DNA from: Bin5 sp965207495
Lineage (GTDB): Bacteria > Chloroflexota > Anaerolineae > Caldilineales > Caldilineaceae
DNA length: 64,000 bases
Direction of reading: 5' to 3'
Assembly (NCBI GenBank): GCA_965207495.1
Contig: OZ242287.1
Location: forward strand, 5,146,001 to 5,210,000
This document shows, in pieces, positions 24,359 through 33,589 of the stretch; the stretch's first letter is position 1; every line of letters begins with the position of its first letter. The translations under genes and the position numbers were made by a program. A model generated the notes under the pieces. It saw only the letters and a list, made by a program, of their open reading frames with translations, was not told the DNA's origin and made no database searches.

Positions 24359-26236
24359 ATGACGGATAATTTGAGTGAAGAGGCAGGGGTAGTGGAGGAG
24401 CTGGAGTCGGTTGCGATCCGGTTTGCCGGGGATTCGGGCGACGGGATGCAGTTGACGGGGACCCAGTTCACGAATACGTCGGCGGTGTTCGGCAATGATA
24501 TCAGCACGATGCCGGACTTTCCGGCCGAGATCCGGGCGCCCGCGGGTACGCTGGCCGGGGTGAGCGGTTTTCAGGTGCATTTTTCGAGCCAGAATGTGCT
24601 GACGCCGGGGGATGCGCCGCAGGTGCTGATTGCGATGAATCCGGCGGCGTTGAAGGCCAGTTTGCCGGAGTTGGAGCGGGCGGGGACGATCATCGTCAAT
24701 ACGGACTCGTTTACGAGACAGAATCTGGCGAAGGCCGGCTACGCGTCGAACCCGCTGGAGGACGACTCGCTAGAGGGCTACCAGGTGCTGGCGGTGCCGA
24801 TGACTTCGCTGAACCGGGAGGCGCTGGCCGAATTTGAAGAGTTGAGCAACAAGGAGCGGGACCGCTGTCAGAACTTCTTTGCCTTGGGCATGGTGTTCTG
24901 GATGTTCGACCGCTCGATGGATACGACGCGGGAGTGGCTGTTCAAGAAGTTTGCGCGCAAGCCGGTGATCGCCGAGGCCAACCTGAAGGCGATGGAGACC
25001 GGTTATTTTCTGGGCGAGACGACGGAGACGTTCCAGCAGCGTTACCAGGTGCGGCCGGCGGCGCTGCCGCCCGGCACGTATCGCAAGGTTACGGGCAACG
25101 AGGCGCTGTCGATGGGACTGGTGACGGCGGCGCAGAAGATGGGCAAGCCGCTGTTTTACGGTTCGTATCCGATCACGCCGGCGAGTGACATTCTGCATTC
25201 GCTGGCGTCGCTGCGCCATTTTGACGTGCGCACGTTTCAGGCTGAGGACGAGATCGCGGCGATCTGTGCGGTGATCGGCGCGGCTTTCGGGGGCGCGCTG
25301 GCGGTGACGGGTACGAGCGGGCCGGGCATTGCGCTGAAGAGCGAGGCGATGAACCTGGCGCTGATGCTGGAGCTGCCGATGGTCGTGGTGAATGTGCAGC
25401 GGGGGGGACCGAGCACCGGTCTGCCGACGAAGACGGAGCAGGCGGACCTGCTGCAGGCGATGTTCGGTCGCAACGGTGAGAGCCCGATCCCGATCGTGGC
25501 GCCGGCGACGCCTTCGGACTGTTTCGAGATTGCGCTGGAGGCGGCGCGACTGGCGGTGCGGGCGATGACGCCGGTCTTTTTGCTGTCGGAAGGGTTTTTG
25601 GCGAACAGCGCGGAGCCGTGGCAGGCGCCCAAGGCGGAAGATATTCCCGCGATCGAGGTGAAGCACCCGGAAGGGCATCGGAACGGCAACGGGCACGGAC
25701 CGTTTCTGCCGTACGAGCGGGACCCGGAGACGCTGGCGCGGCCGTGGGCGCTGCCGGGTACGCCGGGCCTGGAACACAGGCTGGGCGGGTTGAGCAAGGC
25801 GCCGGTTACGGGCAACGTTTCGTATGATCCCGAACACAACGAGCAGATGATCCGCGAGCGGGCGGAGAAGGTCGCACGGCTGGCGGATGTCATTCCGGAG
25901 CAGGAGGTGTTCGGCGCGGCGGATGCCGAGCTGTTGATGGTCAGCTGGGGGGGAACCTTCGGCGTGGTGCGATCGGCAGTGGTTGCGGCGCAGCAGGCAG
26001 GCAGGTCGGTGGCGCATGCCCATGTGCGTTATCTGAATCCGTTCCCGCGCAATTTGGAGGCTGTTCTCAAGCGGCACCGTAAGGTAGTCGTGCCGGAGCT
26101 GAACAGCGGTCAGCTGGCGTTTCTGTTGCGGGGAAAATTTGGGGTCGATGTGGAGACGTATGCGAACCTATCGGCCCGCCCGCTCAAGATCGCGGAAGTA
26201 CGTGACGCAATCGGTTCAGCACTGGGGAGAGCATAG
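24359..26236 (+). CDS. korA: 2-oxoacid:ferredoxin oxidoreductase, fused gamma-alpha subunit
   Basis: 625 residues. Gamma-type domain first (residues about 15-190; VAIRFAGDSGDGMQLTG, FPAEIRAPAGTLAGVSGFQV), then the alpha pyrimidine-binding domain (KLFYGSYPITPASDI-like motif at GKPLFYGSYPITPASD; AVTGTSGPGIALKSEAMNLA) and a C-terminal transketolase-type domain (LMVSWGGTFGVVRSAVV, VRYLNPFP). This is the arrangement of two-subunit 2-oxoglutarate or general 2-oxoacid oxidoreductases that decarboxylate 2-oxoacids to acyl-CoA and reduce ferredoxin. ATG at 24359 follows GGAG. The beta subunit gene starts directly after the stop codon. Confidence 0.92.
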   Translation: MTDNLSEEAGVVEELESVAIRFAGDSGDGMQLTGTQFTNTSAVFGNDISTMPDFPAEIRAPAGTLAGVSGFQVHFSSQNVLTPGDAPQVLIAMNPAALKASLPELERAGTIIVNTDSFTRQNLAKAGYASNPLEDDSLEGYQVLAVPMTSLNREALAEFEELSNKERDRCQNFFALGMVFWMFDRSMDTTREWLFKKFARKPVIAEANLKAMETGYFLGETTETFQQRYQVRPAALPPGTYRKVTGNEALSMGLVTAAQKMGKPLFYGSYPITPASDILHSLASLRHFDVRTFQAEDEIAAICAVIGAAFGGALAVTGTSGPGIALKSEAMNLALMLELPMVVVNVQRGGPSTGLPTKTEQADLLQAMFGRNGESPIPIVAPATPSDCFEIALEAARLAVRAMTPVFLLSEGFLANSAEPWQAPKAEDIPAIEVKHPEGHRNGNGHGPFLPYERDPETLARPWALPGTPGLEHRLGGLSKAPVTGNVSYDPEHNEQMIRERAEKVARLADVIPEQEVFGAADAELLMVSWGGTFGVVRSAVVAAQQAGRSVAHAHVRYLNPFPRNLEAVLKRHRKVVVPELNSGQLAFLLRGKFGVDVETYANLSARPLKIAEVRDAIGSALGRA

Positions 26237-27790
26237 ATGAGTACTGTAGCGACAGAGGAAATCAAGCTGACGCGCAAGGATTTCGTGTCGGACCAAACGG
26301 TGCGCTGGTGCCCCGGTTGCGGGGACTACTCGATCCTGGCGCAGATGCAGCGGATTCTGCCGGAGACGGGGGTGGCCAAAGAGAAGACGGTCTTTATATC
26401 GGGCATCGGCTGTGCGAGCCGCTTCCCCTATTACATGAATACGTACGGTATCCACAGTATACATGGACGGGCGCCGGCGCTGGCCACCGGGCTCGCGATC
26501 GCGAATCCGGACCTTACGGTGTGGGTGATCACCGGGGACGGGGACGGTCTTTCGATCGGAGGCAACCATCTGCTGCATGCGATCCGGCGGAATGTCAATC
26601 TGAATATCGTGCTCTTCAACAACAGGATTTACGGGCTGACAAAGGGCCAGTACTCGCCGACGTCGCGTCCGGGCACGGTGACGAAGTCTTCGCCGATGGG
26701 CTCGACGGAGCAGCCGCTGAATCCGATTGCGGTGGCGCTGGCGGCGGAGGCGACTTTTGTGGCGCGTTCAATCGATTCGCATCCACAGCACCTGGCCGCC
26801 ACACTGGAGCGGACTGCCGAACACCAGGGGGCGTCGTTCCTGGAGATATATCAGAACTGTGTGATCTTCAACCCGAATGAATGGACGGATCTGAGCGACC
26901 GCAGGAACCGGGACGACTCGATCCTTTACCTGGAACACGGCAAGCACATGATTTTCGGCAAGGACCGGGACAAGGGGATCAGGTTGAACGGATTCACGCC
27001 GGAGGTTGTGTCGCTGGACGAGGTGGATTTGGATGAGATCCTGGTGCACGACGCCACGTCGAGGCCACTGGCATCGATTTTGGGCAGCATGGAGTTTCCC
27101 GATTACCCGGCGGCGATGGGCGTTATCCGCGACGTGCGCAAACCGGACTATACGGGCGAACTGATGGCGCAGGTGGAGACGGCCCAGGCGCAGCGGGGCA
27201 AAGGTGATCTGAATCAGCTCTACATGGCGGCAGATCTGTGGACGGTGGAGGAGAGAGAGGAGACGGAGGCGAGAGAGATCACGCCGAGCTCTGCCGACTT
27301 TGACGAGATGCCGATTACCGGACTGGATGAGGAGTACATCGATGAGATGGAGACGCCGGCGGAGGTCCTGTCAGACTTTCAGGACTTGCTGGTGACCAGT
27401 ACGCTGGCAGCGCTGGAGCCGAATGTGCCTATTACGATGGGCATGCGCAGCTCGCTGGCGCGTACGATCCGGCAGATGAACCGGCACAATATTGGCTGTG
27501 TGCTGGTGACGGATGAAGAGGACCGGCTGGTGGGCATCTTCACTGAATGGGATGTGCTCAACCGGGTTGCCGGACTCGTTGACGATCTGGCGCAGCAGCG
27601 GATCAGCGACTATATGACACGGGACCCAATGTCGCTGAAGGACGATCTGCCGATCGCGCATGCGTTGAATCTGATGTCGCTGCATGGCTTCCGTCATCTG
27701 CCGCTGGTGGATGACAACGGCCAGCCGACGGGGATTATATCTTTCCGCGATGTGGTCGGGTATCTGAATGAAGCGTTGGAAGAGGAGTAG
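26237..27790 (+). CDS. korB: 2-oxoacid:ferredoxin oxidoreductase beta subunit fused to CBS domains
   Basis: 517 residues against about 280-340 for the usual KorB. The thiamine-diphosphate core is intact: WCPGCGDYS (cluster-binding Cys pair), SGIGCASRFPYY, the ThDP motif GDGDGLSIGGNH, and NNRIYGLTKGQ. After an acidic linker (about 330-385) comes a CBS pair (about 385-515: MRSSLARTIRQMNRHN, VGIFTEWDVLNRV, MSLKDDLPIAHALNLM, HLPLVDDNGQPTGI). The fusion suggests that adenylate binding controls 2-oxoacid oxidation. ATG follows the korA stop with no gap. Confidence 0.92.
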   Translation: MSTVATEEIKLTRKDFVSDQTVRWCPGCGDYSILAQMQRILPETGVAKEKTVFISGIGCASRFPYYMNTYGIHSIHGRAPALATGLAIANPDLTVWVITGDGDGLSIGGNHLLHAIRRNVNLNIVLFNNRIYGLTKGQYSPTSRPGTVTKSSPMGSTEQPLNPIAVALAAEATFVARSIDSHPQHLAATLERTAEHQGASFLEIYQNCVIFNPNEWTDLSDRRNRDDSILYLEHGKHMIFGKDRDKGIRLNGFTPEVVSLDEVDLDEILVHDATSRPLASILGSMEFPDYPAAMGVIRDVRKPDYTGELMAQVETAQAQRGKGDLNQLYMAADLWTVEEREETEAREITPSSADFDEMPITGLDEEYIDEMETPAEVLSDFQDLLVTSTLAALEPNVPITMGMRSSLARTIRQMNRHNIGCVLVTDEEDRLVGIFTEWDVLNRVAGLVDDLAQQRISDYMTRDPMSLKDDLPIAHALNLMSLHGFRHLPLVDDNGQPTGIISFRDVVGYLNEALEEE

Positions 27791-27830
27791 TTCTTTTAGT
27801 TTTTAGTAGTCAGTTTTTAGTTTTTAGTGG
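27791..27830. repeat. TTTAGTTTTTAGTAGTCAG repeat
   Basis: Simple direct repeat of TTTTTAGT and AGTCAG immediately after the korB stop; AT-rich variant of the GTCAGTG family. Confidence 0.6.
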
Positions 27831-27973
27831 CGGTGAGGCGGGGGAGATGGTTGGGCTCGCCGCGATTGGTGTGGGAGGTGCGGGGAGAGTCCTGGGATCG
27901 GGTTGAGCTTTGGTTTTTCAGTAGAGCGCGTTCGCCACCAGCCAGTGTGACTGGCAACCAGAGAGGGAGCTTT

Positions 27974-28993
27974 ATGAAGATTCTTGTCGCCGGCGCTGCC
28001 GGTCAGGTGGGTTGCCGGCTTGTGCGGCAGCTGCTGGAGCGCAATCACGAGGTGCGGGGCACGGTGCTGCCGGACGACCCGGCGCTGGGACGTCTGGAGG
28101 GGCTGGATATTGAGCTGGTTGCAGGCGATCTGACGGACGAGGCGTTTGTGGAAGGCGCGGTCACCGGTGTGGACGCGGTGATTCACACGGCCAACATTGT
28201 CGGGCCCCAGTTCGACAACAATATGCAGATCGACCGGCTGATCGCGCGGGTGTGCGGCAAGCATGCGGACCACCTGGAGCGGATGGTGTACACGAGCTCT
28301 TCGGGCGTTTTTCCCAACAACGGCGAGACGATTGCGTGCGCCTATCATCCGGTTGACGAGCGGCATCCGAAGCGGCCGATGGGCGAGTATTCGCTGGGCA
28401 AGCTGATCGGCGAGGAGTTCACGAAGATGGCGGCGCGCGAGACGGGGCTGCGTTACTCGATCGTGCGGCCGAGTCATGTGCAGTCGGGCGACGCGATCCT
28501 GAGTCGGTTTACGGTGGGCGCGGTGGCCGGGCTGCTGGAACGGGGACAGAATACGCCGCTGGGTGAGCTTTACATGGCCGACGGCACGGAGCTGTGGCAT
28601 GATGTGCTGGCACGGGCGGAGGACGAGAACCAGCCGTGCAGCGTGCGCGATTTGGATGGACGGCCGTGGGTGTATCAGCCGAACGATGCGCGCGATATCG
28701 CGCATTTGCTGGTGTGCGCGGTGGAGGAGCCGGGCGCGGTGGACGAATCGTTCAACTGCGGGGCGCCGGCGCCATTCAGCTTCCCGGAGGCGGCGGCGAT
28801 CCTGGCTGAGAAGAGCGGTGTGGAGCCGCTGGAGGTGCGGGTGCCGGTGCATTACCAGTACGACCATGACAATACGAAGGCTCGCAGCCTGATCAATTTC
28901 CGGCCCCGGGGCGACCTGCGGACGATGATCGAGACTGCGCTGCTGGTGCGGGACGAGGGCTACATTGACTACAACTGGGAAGGAGTTTCCTGA
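27974..28993 (+). CDS. NAD-dependent epimerase/dehydratase (extended SDR)
   Basis: 339 residues from the ATG at 27974 (MKILVAGAAGQVGCRL; GxxGxxG nucleotide-binding motif). The catalytic Tyr-Lys is in EYSLGKLIGEE, with Ser/Thr in VYTSSSGVFPNN. Family members act on nucleotide sugars or free sugars and sugar acids. GAGGGAG precedes the start. The stop overlaps the start of the next gene by one base, so it belongs to an operon with the Gfo/Idh oxidoreductase and probably the cupin protein. Confidence 0.88.
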   Translation: MKILVAGAAGQVGCRLVRQLLERNHEVRGTVLPDDPALGRLEGLDIELVAGDLTDEAFVEGAVTGVDAVIHTANIVGPQFDNNMQIDRLIARVCGKHADHLERMVYTSSSGVFPNNGETIACAYHPVDERHPKRPMGEYSLGKLIGEEFTKMAARETGLRYSIVRPSHVQSGDAILSRFTVGAVAGLLERGQNTPLGELYMADGTELWHDVLARAEDENQPCSVRDLDGRPWVYQPNDARDIAHLLVCAVEEPGAVDESFNCGAPAPFSFPEAAAILAEKSGVEPLEVRVPVHYQYDHDNTKARSLINFRPRGDLRTMIETALLVRDEGYIDYNWEGVS

Positions 28994-29949
28994 TGATTCG
29001 AACCGCTTTTATCGGCGCGGGCAGGCGCAGCCAAGGCGCGCACTATCCGAACGTGAACCGCTTGGCAGACGTGGAGATGGTGGCCGCGTGCGAACTGGAC
29101 GAGGAACTCCTGCACGAGGTGGCAGTGGCCTACGATTTCCAGTACCGCTATGACGACCACCGGCGGATGCTGGAGGAAGTGGACCCGGACATGGTTTACT
29201 GCGTAATGCACGAGCGCTGGCTGCTGCAGACGGCGCTGGACTGTTTGAACGCGGGCAAGCATACGTTTATCGAGAAGCCGCCGGGCATGAACATGGACGA
29301 GGTACAGCAGATCCACGATGCCGCGGTGGCGAACGATGTCATCTGCGCGGTGGGTTTCCAGCGGCGGCATGCAGCGGTGACGCGGGAGGCGATGCGGCTG
29401 GTGGCGAAATACGGGCCGGTCTCGACGGCGGTGGGCACTTTCCATAAACGAATGCTGGGCGAGGATGCGTTCAGTTTCACGACGACGAACTGGGACGATC
29501 TGTGCCACGCGGTCGACCTGGTGCGCTATATGGTCGGCGGCGAGCCGGTGGAGGTGACGGCGTACCAGGACAGCTTCGACAGCAGTTACCGCAACTGCTA
29601 TACGGGGCTGGTGCGCTTCGACAACGGGGGGACTGGCTTTATCCACGGGAACCGGGCATCTGGCGGCCGCGTGCTGCGCGGGGAGCTGCACGGCACGGGC
29701 GTGGGTTGCTATCTTAAGGTCCCGCACGAGATCGAGATCACGGAAGACAACGAGGCGCGCACGCTAGGCGGCTGGGAGATTGACGGCGTGGACGAGGCGG
29801 ACACGAGCCGGTACGACGGCGTGCTGACGATGCACGAGCATATTGTGGACTGTGTGCGCACGGGTGAGAAGCCGCTGACGGATATTCGGGACGCTATCCA
29901 TTCGATGGCGCTGGTGGCGCAGCTGGAGGGCGCGGAAGTCAGTGGTTAG
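28993..29949 (+). CDS. Gfo/Idh/MocA-family oxidoreductase
   Basis: 318 residues. N-terminal Rossmann motif IRTAFIGAGRRSQGAHYPNV, the family motif HTFIEKPPGMNMDEVQ (EKP), and CAVGFQRRH from the second domain. These NAD(P)-dependent enzymes oxidise sugars, inositols or related polyols. With the epimerase and cupin it suggests sugar or polyol catabolism. The last residues (EVSG) and the stop lie in the GTCAGTG repeat. Confidence 0.87.
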   Translation: MIRTAFIGAGRRSQGAHYPNVNRLADVEMVAACELDEELLHEVAVAYDFQYRYDDHRRMLEEVDPDMVYCVMHERWLLQTALDCLNAGKHTFIEKPPGMNMDEVQQIHDAAVANDVICAVGFQRRHAAVTREAMRLVAKYGPVSTAVGTFHKRMLGEDAFSFTTTNWDDLCHAVDLVRYMVGGEPVEVTAYQDSFDSSYRNCYTGLVRFDNGGTGFIHGNRASGGRVLRGELHGTGVGCYLKVPHEIEITEDNEARTLGGWEIDGVDEADTSRYDGVLTMHEHIVDCVRTGEKPLTDIRDAIHSMALVAQLEGAEVSG

Positions 29950-29980
29950 TGGTCAGTGGTCAGTGGTCAGTGGTCAGTGG
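29938..29980. repeat. GTCAGTG-type repeat containing a stop codon
   Basis: GTCAGTGGTTAGTGG followed by three more TCAGTGG units. The TAG inside the second unit ends the Gfo/Idh gene. Confidence 0.8.
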
Positions 29981-30011
29981 GAATCATACGCATGATAGGT
30001 GGGGGAATTTG

Positions 30012-30344
30012 ATGACTGTATATAGTTTGGATGAGGTGAAGGAGCGGGGGTTGTTTCCGGGGTTTGTGGGGAAGTTTATCCACAGTGAGAATATGACGTT
30101 TGTGTATTGGGATGTTGCGGCGGATTCGCCGCTGCCGGCCCATTCGCATCCGCACGAGCAGGTGATCAATATGTTTGAGGGTCAGTTTGAGATCCGGATT
30201 ACGGGCGGAGAGACGCGGGTGCTGGGGCCGGGGGATGTGTATGTGATTCCGGGCGGGGCGGAGCATTCGGGGAAGGCGATTACGCGGTGCCGGATATTGG
30301 ATGTATTTCAGCCGGTGCGTGAGGAGTATGTTTGGGAGGATTAG
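30012..30344 (+). CDS. Small cupin-domain protein
   Basis: 110 residues from the ATG at 30012. Cupin motif 1 with metal ligands: PLPAHSHPHEQVINMFEGQFE; motif 2: GDVYVIPGGAEHSGKAI. Single-domain cupins of this kind act as sugar-binding, dioxygenase or isomerase proteins. It follows the sugar dehydrogenase genes and precedes a terminator. The exact reaction cannot be deduced. Confidence 0.85.
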   Translation: MTVYSLDEVKERGLFPGFVGKFIHSENMTFVYWDVAADSPLPAHSHPHEQVINMFEGQFEIRITGGETRVLGPGDVYVIPGGAEHSGKAITRCRILDVFQPVREEYVWED

Positions 30345-30456
30345 GACTGGGGAGTAGTGCAGGGCTGAAAAGGATTGTTCGGTTTTCCAGATCCTCTCGT
30401 GCCCCCTGAAGATAGCGATCGGTGTGCGGGCGATTTCTTCAATAGTTTCGTTAGTC

Positions 30457-30491
30457 AGACGTCCCCCTTGTGGGGGACGTTTCTTATTGTG
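30457..30491 (+). terminator. Rho-independent terminator after the cupin gene
   Basis: Stem ACGTCCCCC (30459-30467), loop TTGT, GGGGGACGT (30472-30480), followed by TTCTTATTGT. It closes the epimerase-oxidoreductase-cupin operon. The remaining gap up to 30556 shows nothing else. Confidence 0.85.
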
Positions 30492-30556
30492 AGTCCACTG
30501 GTTCTCACTGTATCAGTCGACGCCGGACAGCGACTTAGTGTAACAGTTCTGTTGGT

Positions 30557-30952
30557 TTACCGTCCCGTTAATTCCGGAAAGTAGGTTGCGAAAAAACCAC
30601 TATCTCGTGTGAGAAAGGTGTCGGCCGCCGTAAGCGCGTGGGCTCCGATCAGGAAGTCTGTCATGATCCTGGTGCGTGGTCCGCCGGCCTGCCTGTATTG
30701 AGCCCAACGCACTCCAGCTTCATAGGCAATTCCGGTATCAATAGGAGAGATGGTCGCGCCTATTTCCCGCAGCGCTTCATCCAACGTGGTGCGATCCGGG
30801 AAGGCGGGAACAAGCTCGGCATAAGCTATATCACAGATCAGAATGGCCCCTTGATCGTAGGCATCACGAAGTCTTTCCAGTGAGCGCGGGCCAAACTGGT
30901 CATCGGGGAGAAATACGTCCAGAACGACGCTCGTATCGACAGCGGTAATCAT
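30557..30952 (-). CDS. PIN-domain toxin (VapC-like)
   Basis: 131 residues. Asp in AVDTSVVLDVF, Glu in IAYAELVPAF, Asp in IMTDFLIGAHAL and in FLTRDSGFF form the acidic PIN centre. Overlaps the stop of the AbrB-type antitoxin by 4 bases. It is the intact counterpart of the decayed PIN relic at 42390-42480, where the C-terminal FLTRDSY is still readable. Confidence 0.88.
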   Translation of the reverse strand: MITAVDTSVVLDVFLPDDQFGPRSLERLRDAYDQGAILICDIAYAELVPAFPDRTTLDEALREIGATISPIDTGIAYEAGVRWAQYRQAGGPRTRIMTDFLIGAHALTAADTFLTRDSGFFATYFPELTGR

Positions 30953-31161
30953 CTCCCGCGCACTTCGTCGAGATAATCGTCGGTATTTCCTCCGTTCAGG
31001 ATGCCGTAGACGCGTTCCACGGGATGCTTGCCAGCAGGCCGTTTTCGAATCAGGAGTCCCCGTTCGGTGGGTGTGATATCGACCTCGACATTGGCGGTCA
31101 TACCGAAACGATCCCGCAGATGCTTGGGAATGGTAACTTGTCCTTGTTCAGAAATGCGCAT
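30949..31161 (-). CDS. AbrB/MazE-type antitoxin
   Basis: 70 residues from the ATG at 31161, with GGAGG immediately upstream; the extension to 31194 overlaps the -10 box. The swapped-hairpin DNA-binding motif is MRISEQGQVTIPKHLRDRFG, followed by VEVDITPTERGLLIRKR. The tail (HPVERVYGILNGGNTDDYLDEVRGR) contacts the toxin in this family. A promoter with perfect TATAAT (31194-31199) lies just upstream. Confidence 0.87.
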   Translation of the reverse strand: MRISEQGQVTIPKHLRDRFGMTANVEVDITPTERGLLIRKRPAGKHPVERVYGILNGGNTDDYLDEVRGR

Positions 31162-31193
31162 GAGCCCTCCAGATAAGAGTCTGTTTTGCCGCA

Positions 31194-31223
31194 ATTATAC
31201 TTTGACAGAGCGCAACGTCTAAA
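31194..31223 (-). promoter_or_regulatory. Promoter of the AbrB-PIN pair
   Basis: Perfect -10 TATAAT at 31194-31199 on the minus strand; the -35 is weak (TTTAGA at 18 bases or TAGACG at 16 bases). Confidence 0.5.
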
Positions 31224-31267
31224 TTGAACGCGGTCTTCCCATCTCAGCCGGTGGGGGAGGCGAATGA

Positions 31268-31530
31268 AGGAACGCGAAGAACTGCAACGGCAACATCTTT
31301 AACCACGGAGAACACGGAGGGGCGCGAAGAACTGCAACTGCAACACCTTTGTCCACGGAGGACACGGAGGGCCACGGAGAACGGCTACTGCAACTTCCTT
31401 TTTTCCGCGAAGAATCGCGAAGGGGCGCGAAGAACTGCAACTGCAACACCTTTGTCCACGGAGGACACGGAGGGCCACGGAGAACGGCTACTGCAACTTC
31501 CTTTTTTCCACGAAGTGCCACGAAGTACAC
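31268..31530. repeat. CGCGAAG/CACGGAG repeat array with exact 88-bp duplication
   Basis: Same family as 11974-12262: CGCGAAGAACTGCAACGGC, CCACGGAGGACACGGAGGG and CTACTGCAACTTCC units. An 88-bp segment is present twice without differences (31319-31406 and 31422-31509; period 103), so the array expanded recently. The open frames in it on both strands are not genes. The rest of 31162-31709 shows nothing else. Confidence 0.85.
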
Positions 31531-31709
31531 CTCTCTTGATCTGTTGAAGGCCAAGAAAAGCAATATCTGTTGTCGCTGCAGATTGTGGTCGTAGGGCAGG
31601 AGAATTGGGCGGGAAACTGCGCGGTTCTGTTCGTGGGCGCGTGGGGGCGAGGAGAGAGAACGCCTGGGTTTGGCTCACTCAGGGTCAGTTGCTGAGTGGG
31701 GGCGGGTGG

Positions 31710-32630
31710 TTAGATGGGGAATGTGAGTGACAGGGTGCGATCGGCGACGAGGGTCAGGAATACGAGGGCCAGGTATAGCATGGAGTATTTGTAGAGGGAG
31801 AGGGCTTCTTCCCGGTTCACTTCGTGGCCGGCTTCGACGTGACGATAGAGCTTGACCACTCTGTGTATGAGGAAGATGTCCAGCAGGATGACGACACCGG
31901 TGTAGAGCCATCCGGCTTCGTTGAGGGCGAGCGGCGCCAGGGACGCAAGTATGGTCAGGACGGCATACAACATCATCTGCTGCAGGGTACGTTTGCTGCC
32001 GAGGACTGTCGGCGCCATGGGAATGCCGACGGCTTCGTACTGATCCTTGACTAGGAAGGCGAGCGCCCAGAAGTGGACGGGCGTCCACATGAAAATGAGA
32101 ACGAACAGCAGGACGGCCATCCAGTCCAGTCCATTGGTGACGGCGGCCCACCCCAGCAGGGGCATGACCGAGCCTGCGACGCCGCCGATGACGATGTTTT
32201 GCCAAGTAGTCCGTTTGAGCCACGCGGTATAGACAATCACGTAAAACAGTAAACCGAACCAGGCGAGCAGGGCTGTCAGCAGGTTGGCTGTTTGCCACAG
32301 GATCAGAAACGCGCCGACGCTGAGAAGGAGCCCGAACAGGACGGCGTTGCGTACGCTGATGACGCCGGTCACTAAGGGTCTGTTGGCGGTGCGGCGCATC
32401 TTGCCGTCGATGTCGCGGTCGAGCACCATGTTGAATACGCCGGCGCCGCCGGTGGCCATGTAGCCGCCAACGAGGACTCCGAGCAGGGGCAGCCAGTGAG
32501 GGAGACCGCGGGCAGCCATGAACATGGGACAGATCGCGGTGAAGAGCAGGAGGGAGATGACTTTGGGTTTGGTCAGGGTCAGGTAGTCGCGCCAGGTGGC
32601 GGCGGGCAGCGTTGACGTGGTGTTGATCAT
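31710..32630 (-). CDS. ctaB: Protoheme IX farnesyltransferase (heme O synthase)
   Basis: 306 residues with about nine membrane segments. UbiA-family motif 1 FNMVLDRDIDGKMRRTANRPL, and the conserved WTPVHFWALAFLVKDQY. It adds a farnesyl group to heme B to give heme O, the precursor of heme A for cytochrome aa3 oxidase. Start ATG at 32630 overlaps the stop of ctaA (ATGA); the long upstream extension lies inside ctaA in another frame. Confidence 0.95.
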   Translation of the reverse strand: MINTTSTLPAATWRDYLTLTKPKVISLLLFTAICPMFMAARGLPHWLPLLGVLVGGYMATGGAGVFNMVLDRDIDGKMRRTANRPLVTGVISVRNAVLFGLLLSVGAFLILWQTANLLTALLAWFGLLFYVIVYTAWLKRTTWQNIVIGGVAGSVMPLLGWAAVTNGLDWMAVLLFVLIFMWTPVHFWALAFLVKDQYEAVGIPMAPTVLGSKRTLQQMMLYAVLTILASLAPLALNEAGWLYTGVVILLDIFLIHRVVKLYRHVEAGHEVNREEALSLYKYSMLYLALVFLTLVADRTLSLTFPI

Positions 32631-33589
32631 GAGGGCTGGACCTCTTCTGTTTGCCAGGGTACGGACGGGATTGCGCTGCCGGTGGGGGAAGCGCTGAGGG
32701 TCAGCCAACCGACGACGGACCATAGACCGAAGGCTGCTACGGCTATTGCAAGATGGAGAAGCTGGAGCGGAATCGGGCCCAGCATGGCCAGATTGACTGT
32801 CCCGACCAGCAGTTGCGCGGCGTAGACTGCCAGGAGCAGGTTGCGGAAACGGCGGGCCTGGGGCGTGGGCTTGAGCCAGCCAGTCAGGGCGTGGCTTATC
32901 CAAAGCCAGACGCCGACTGCGATTGCCAGGAATGGGTGCAGGATTCGCAGGCGAATGAGCGGATGGGCTTGGGCGCTGAAGTCGTCGGTCAATCCCTCTT
33001 GCAGGGATTCCGGTGGGAACATGGTGTTGCCCATGGCGGCGATGCCGCCTGAGAATATTACGATCATCATCCCCAGCAGGCTTACACCAATAAGGATTTT
33101 CAGTCCGGTCTGACCTGTCCAGTGCGGCGGCCAGTCGCGCCCGGGATAGGCATGGACGGTGGTGAGCGCGAGCGCGCCGATCAGCAGCATGGAGTTTAGC
33201 AGGTGGAATGCGACCAGGAGGCCGCGGGCGACAGAGACGTTGTCTCCGGTGAGTCCGGTGAGGACGGTGCCGGCGCCGATGAGGGCTTCGAATAGGAGGA
33301 AGACGGCAGAGATGATGGCGAAGGGCAGGAAGCCGGGCAGGTCGTGGCGCAGGCGGACGGCTTTGACGAGCAGCCAGACACCCATCAACAAGGCCACCCC
33401 GGATAGGGCGCGATGCGAGAACTCTATCCAGGTGGCGAGGCCGTGGTCGAGGGGGAGGATTTCGCCCTGGCAGCGAGGCCAGTCACGGCCGCAGCCGGCG
33501 CCGGAGCCGGTGGCTCTGACGATGGCTCCCTGGAGGATGACGATTGTGTTGATGGATAGGGTGGTCCAGGCGAGGGTGGGGGCTTTCAT
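32627..33589 (-). CDS. ctaA: Heme A synthase (COX15/CtaA family)
   Basis: 320 residues with about eight membrane segments. GAIVRATGSGAGCGRDWPRC carries the conserved RATGSG and the extracytoplasmic Cys pair of the Bacillus-type enzyme; heme-binding His residues are in EFSHRALSG, VAFHLLNSM, RILHPFLAI and LQLLHLAIA. It oxidises the C8 methyl of heme O to the formyl of heme A. Start at 33589 (MKAPTLAWTTLS) was preferred to 33658 because it matches the usual N-terminus; neither has a strong ribosome binding site. Confidence 0.92.
   Translation of the reverse strand: MKAPTLAWTTLSINTIVILQGAIVRATGSGAGCGRDWPRCQGEILPLDHGLATWIEFSHRALSGVALLMGVWLLVKAVRLRHDLPGFLPFAIISAVFLLFEALIGAGTVLTGLTGDNVSVARGLLVAFHLLNSMLLIGALALTTVHAYPGRDWPPHWTGQTGLKILIGVSLLGMMIVIFSGGIAAMGNTMFPPESLQEGLTDDFSAQAHPLIRLRILHPFLAIAVGVWLWISHALTGWLKPTPQARRFRNLLLAVYAAQLLVGTVNLAMLGPIPLQLLHLAIAVAAFGLWSVVGWLTLSASPTGSAIPSVPWQTEEVQPS

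Noticed and set aside
31268..31530. Regularly repeated sequence considered as a CRISPR array
   Set aside because: Units are adjacent and degenerate, the exact duplication has no unique spacers, and no cas genes are present.
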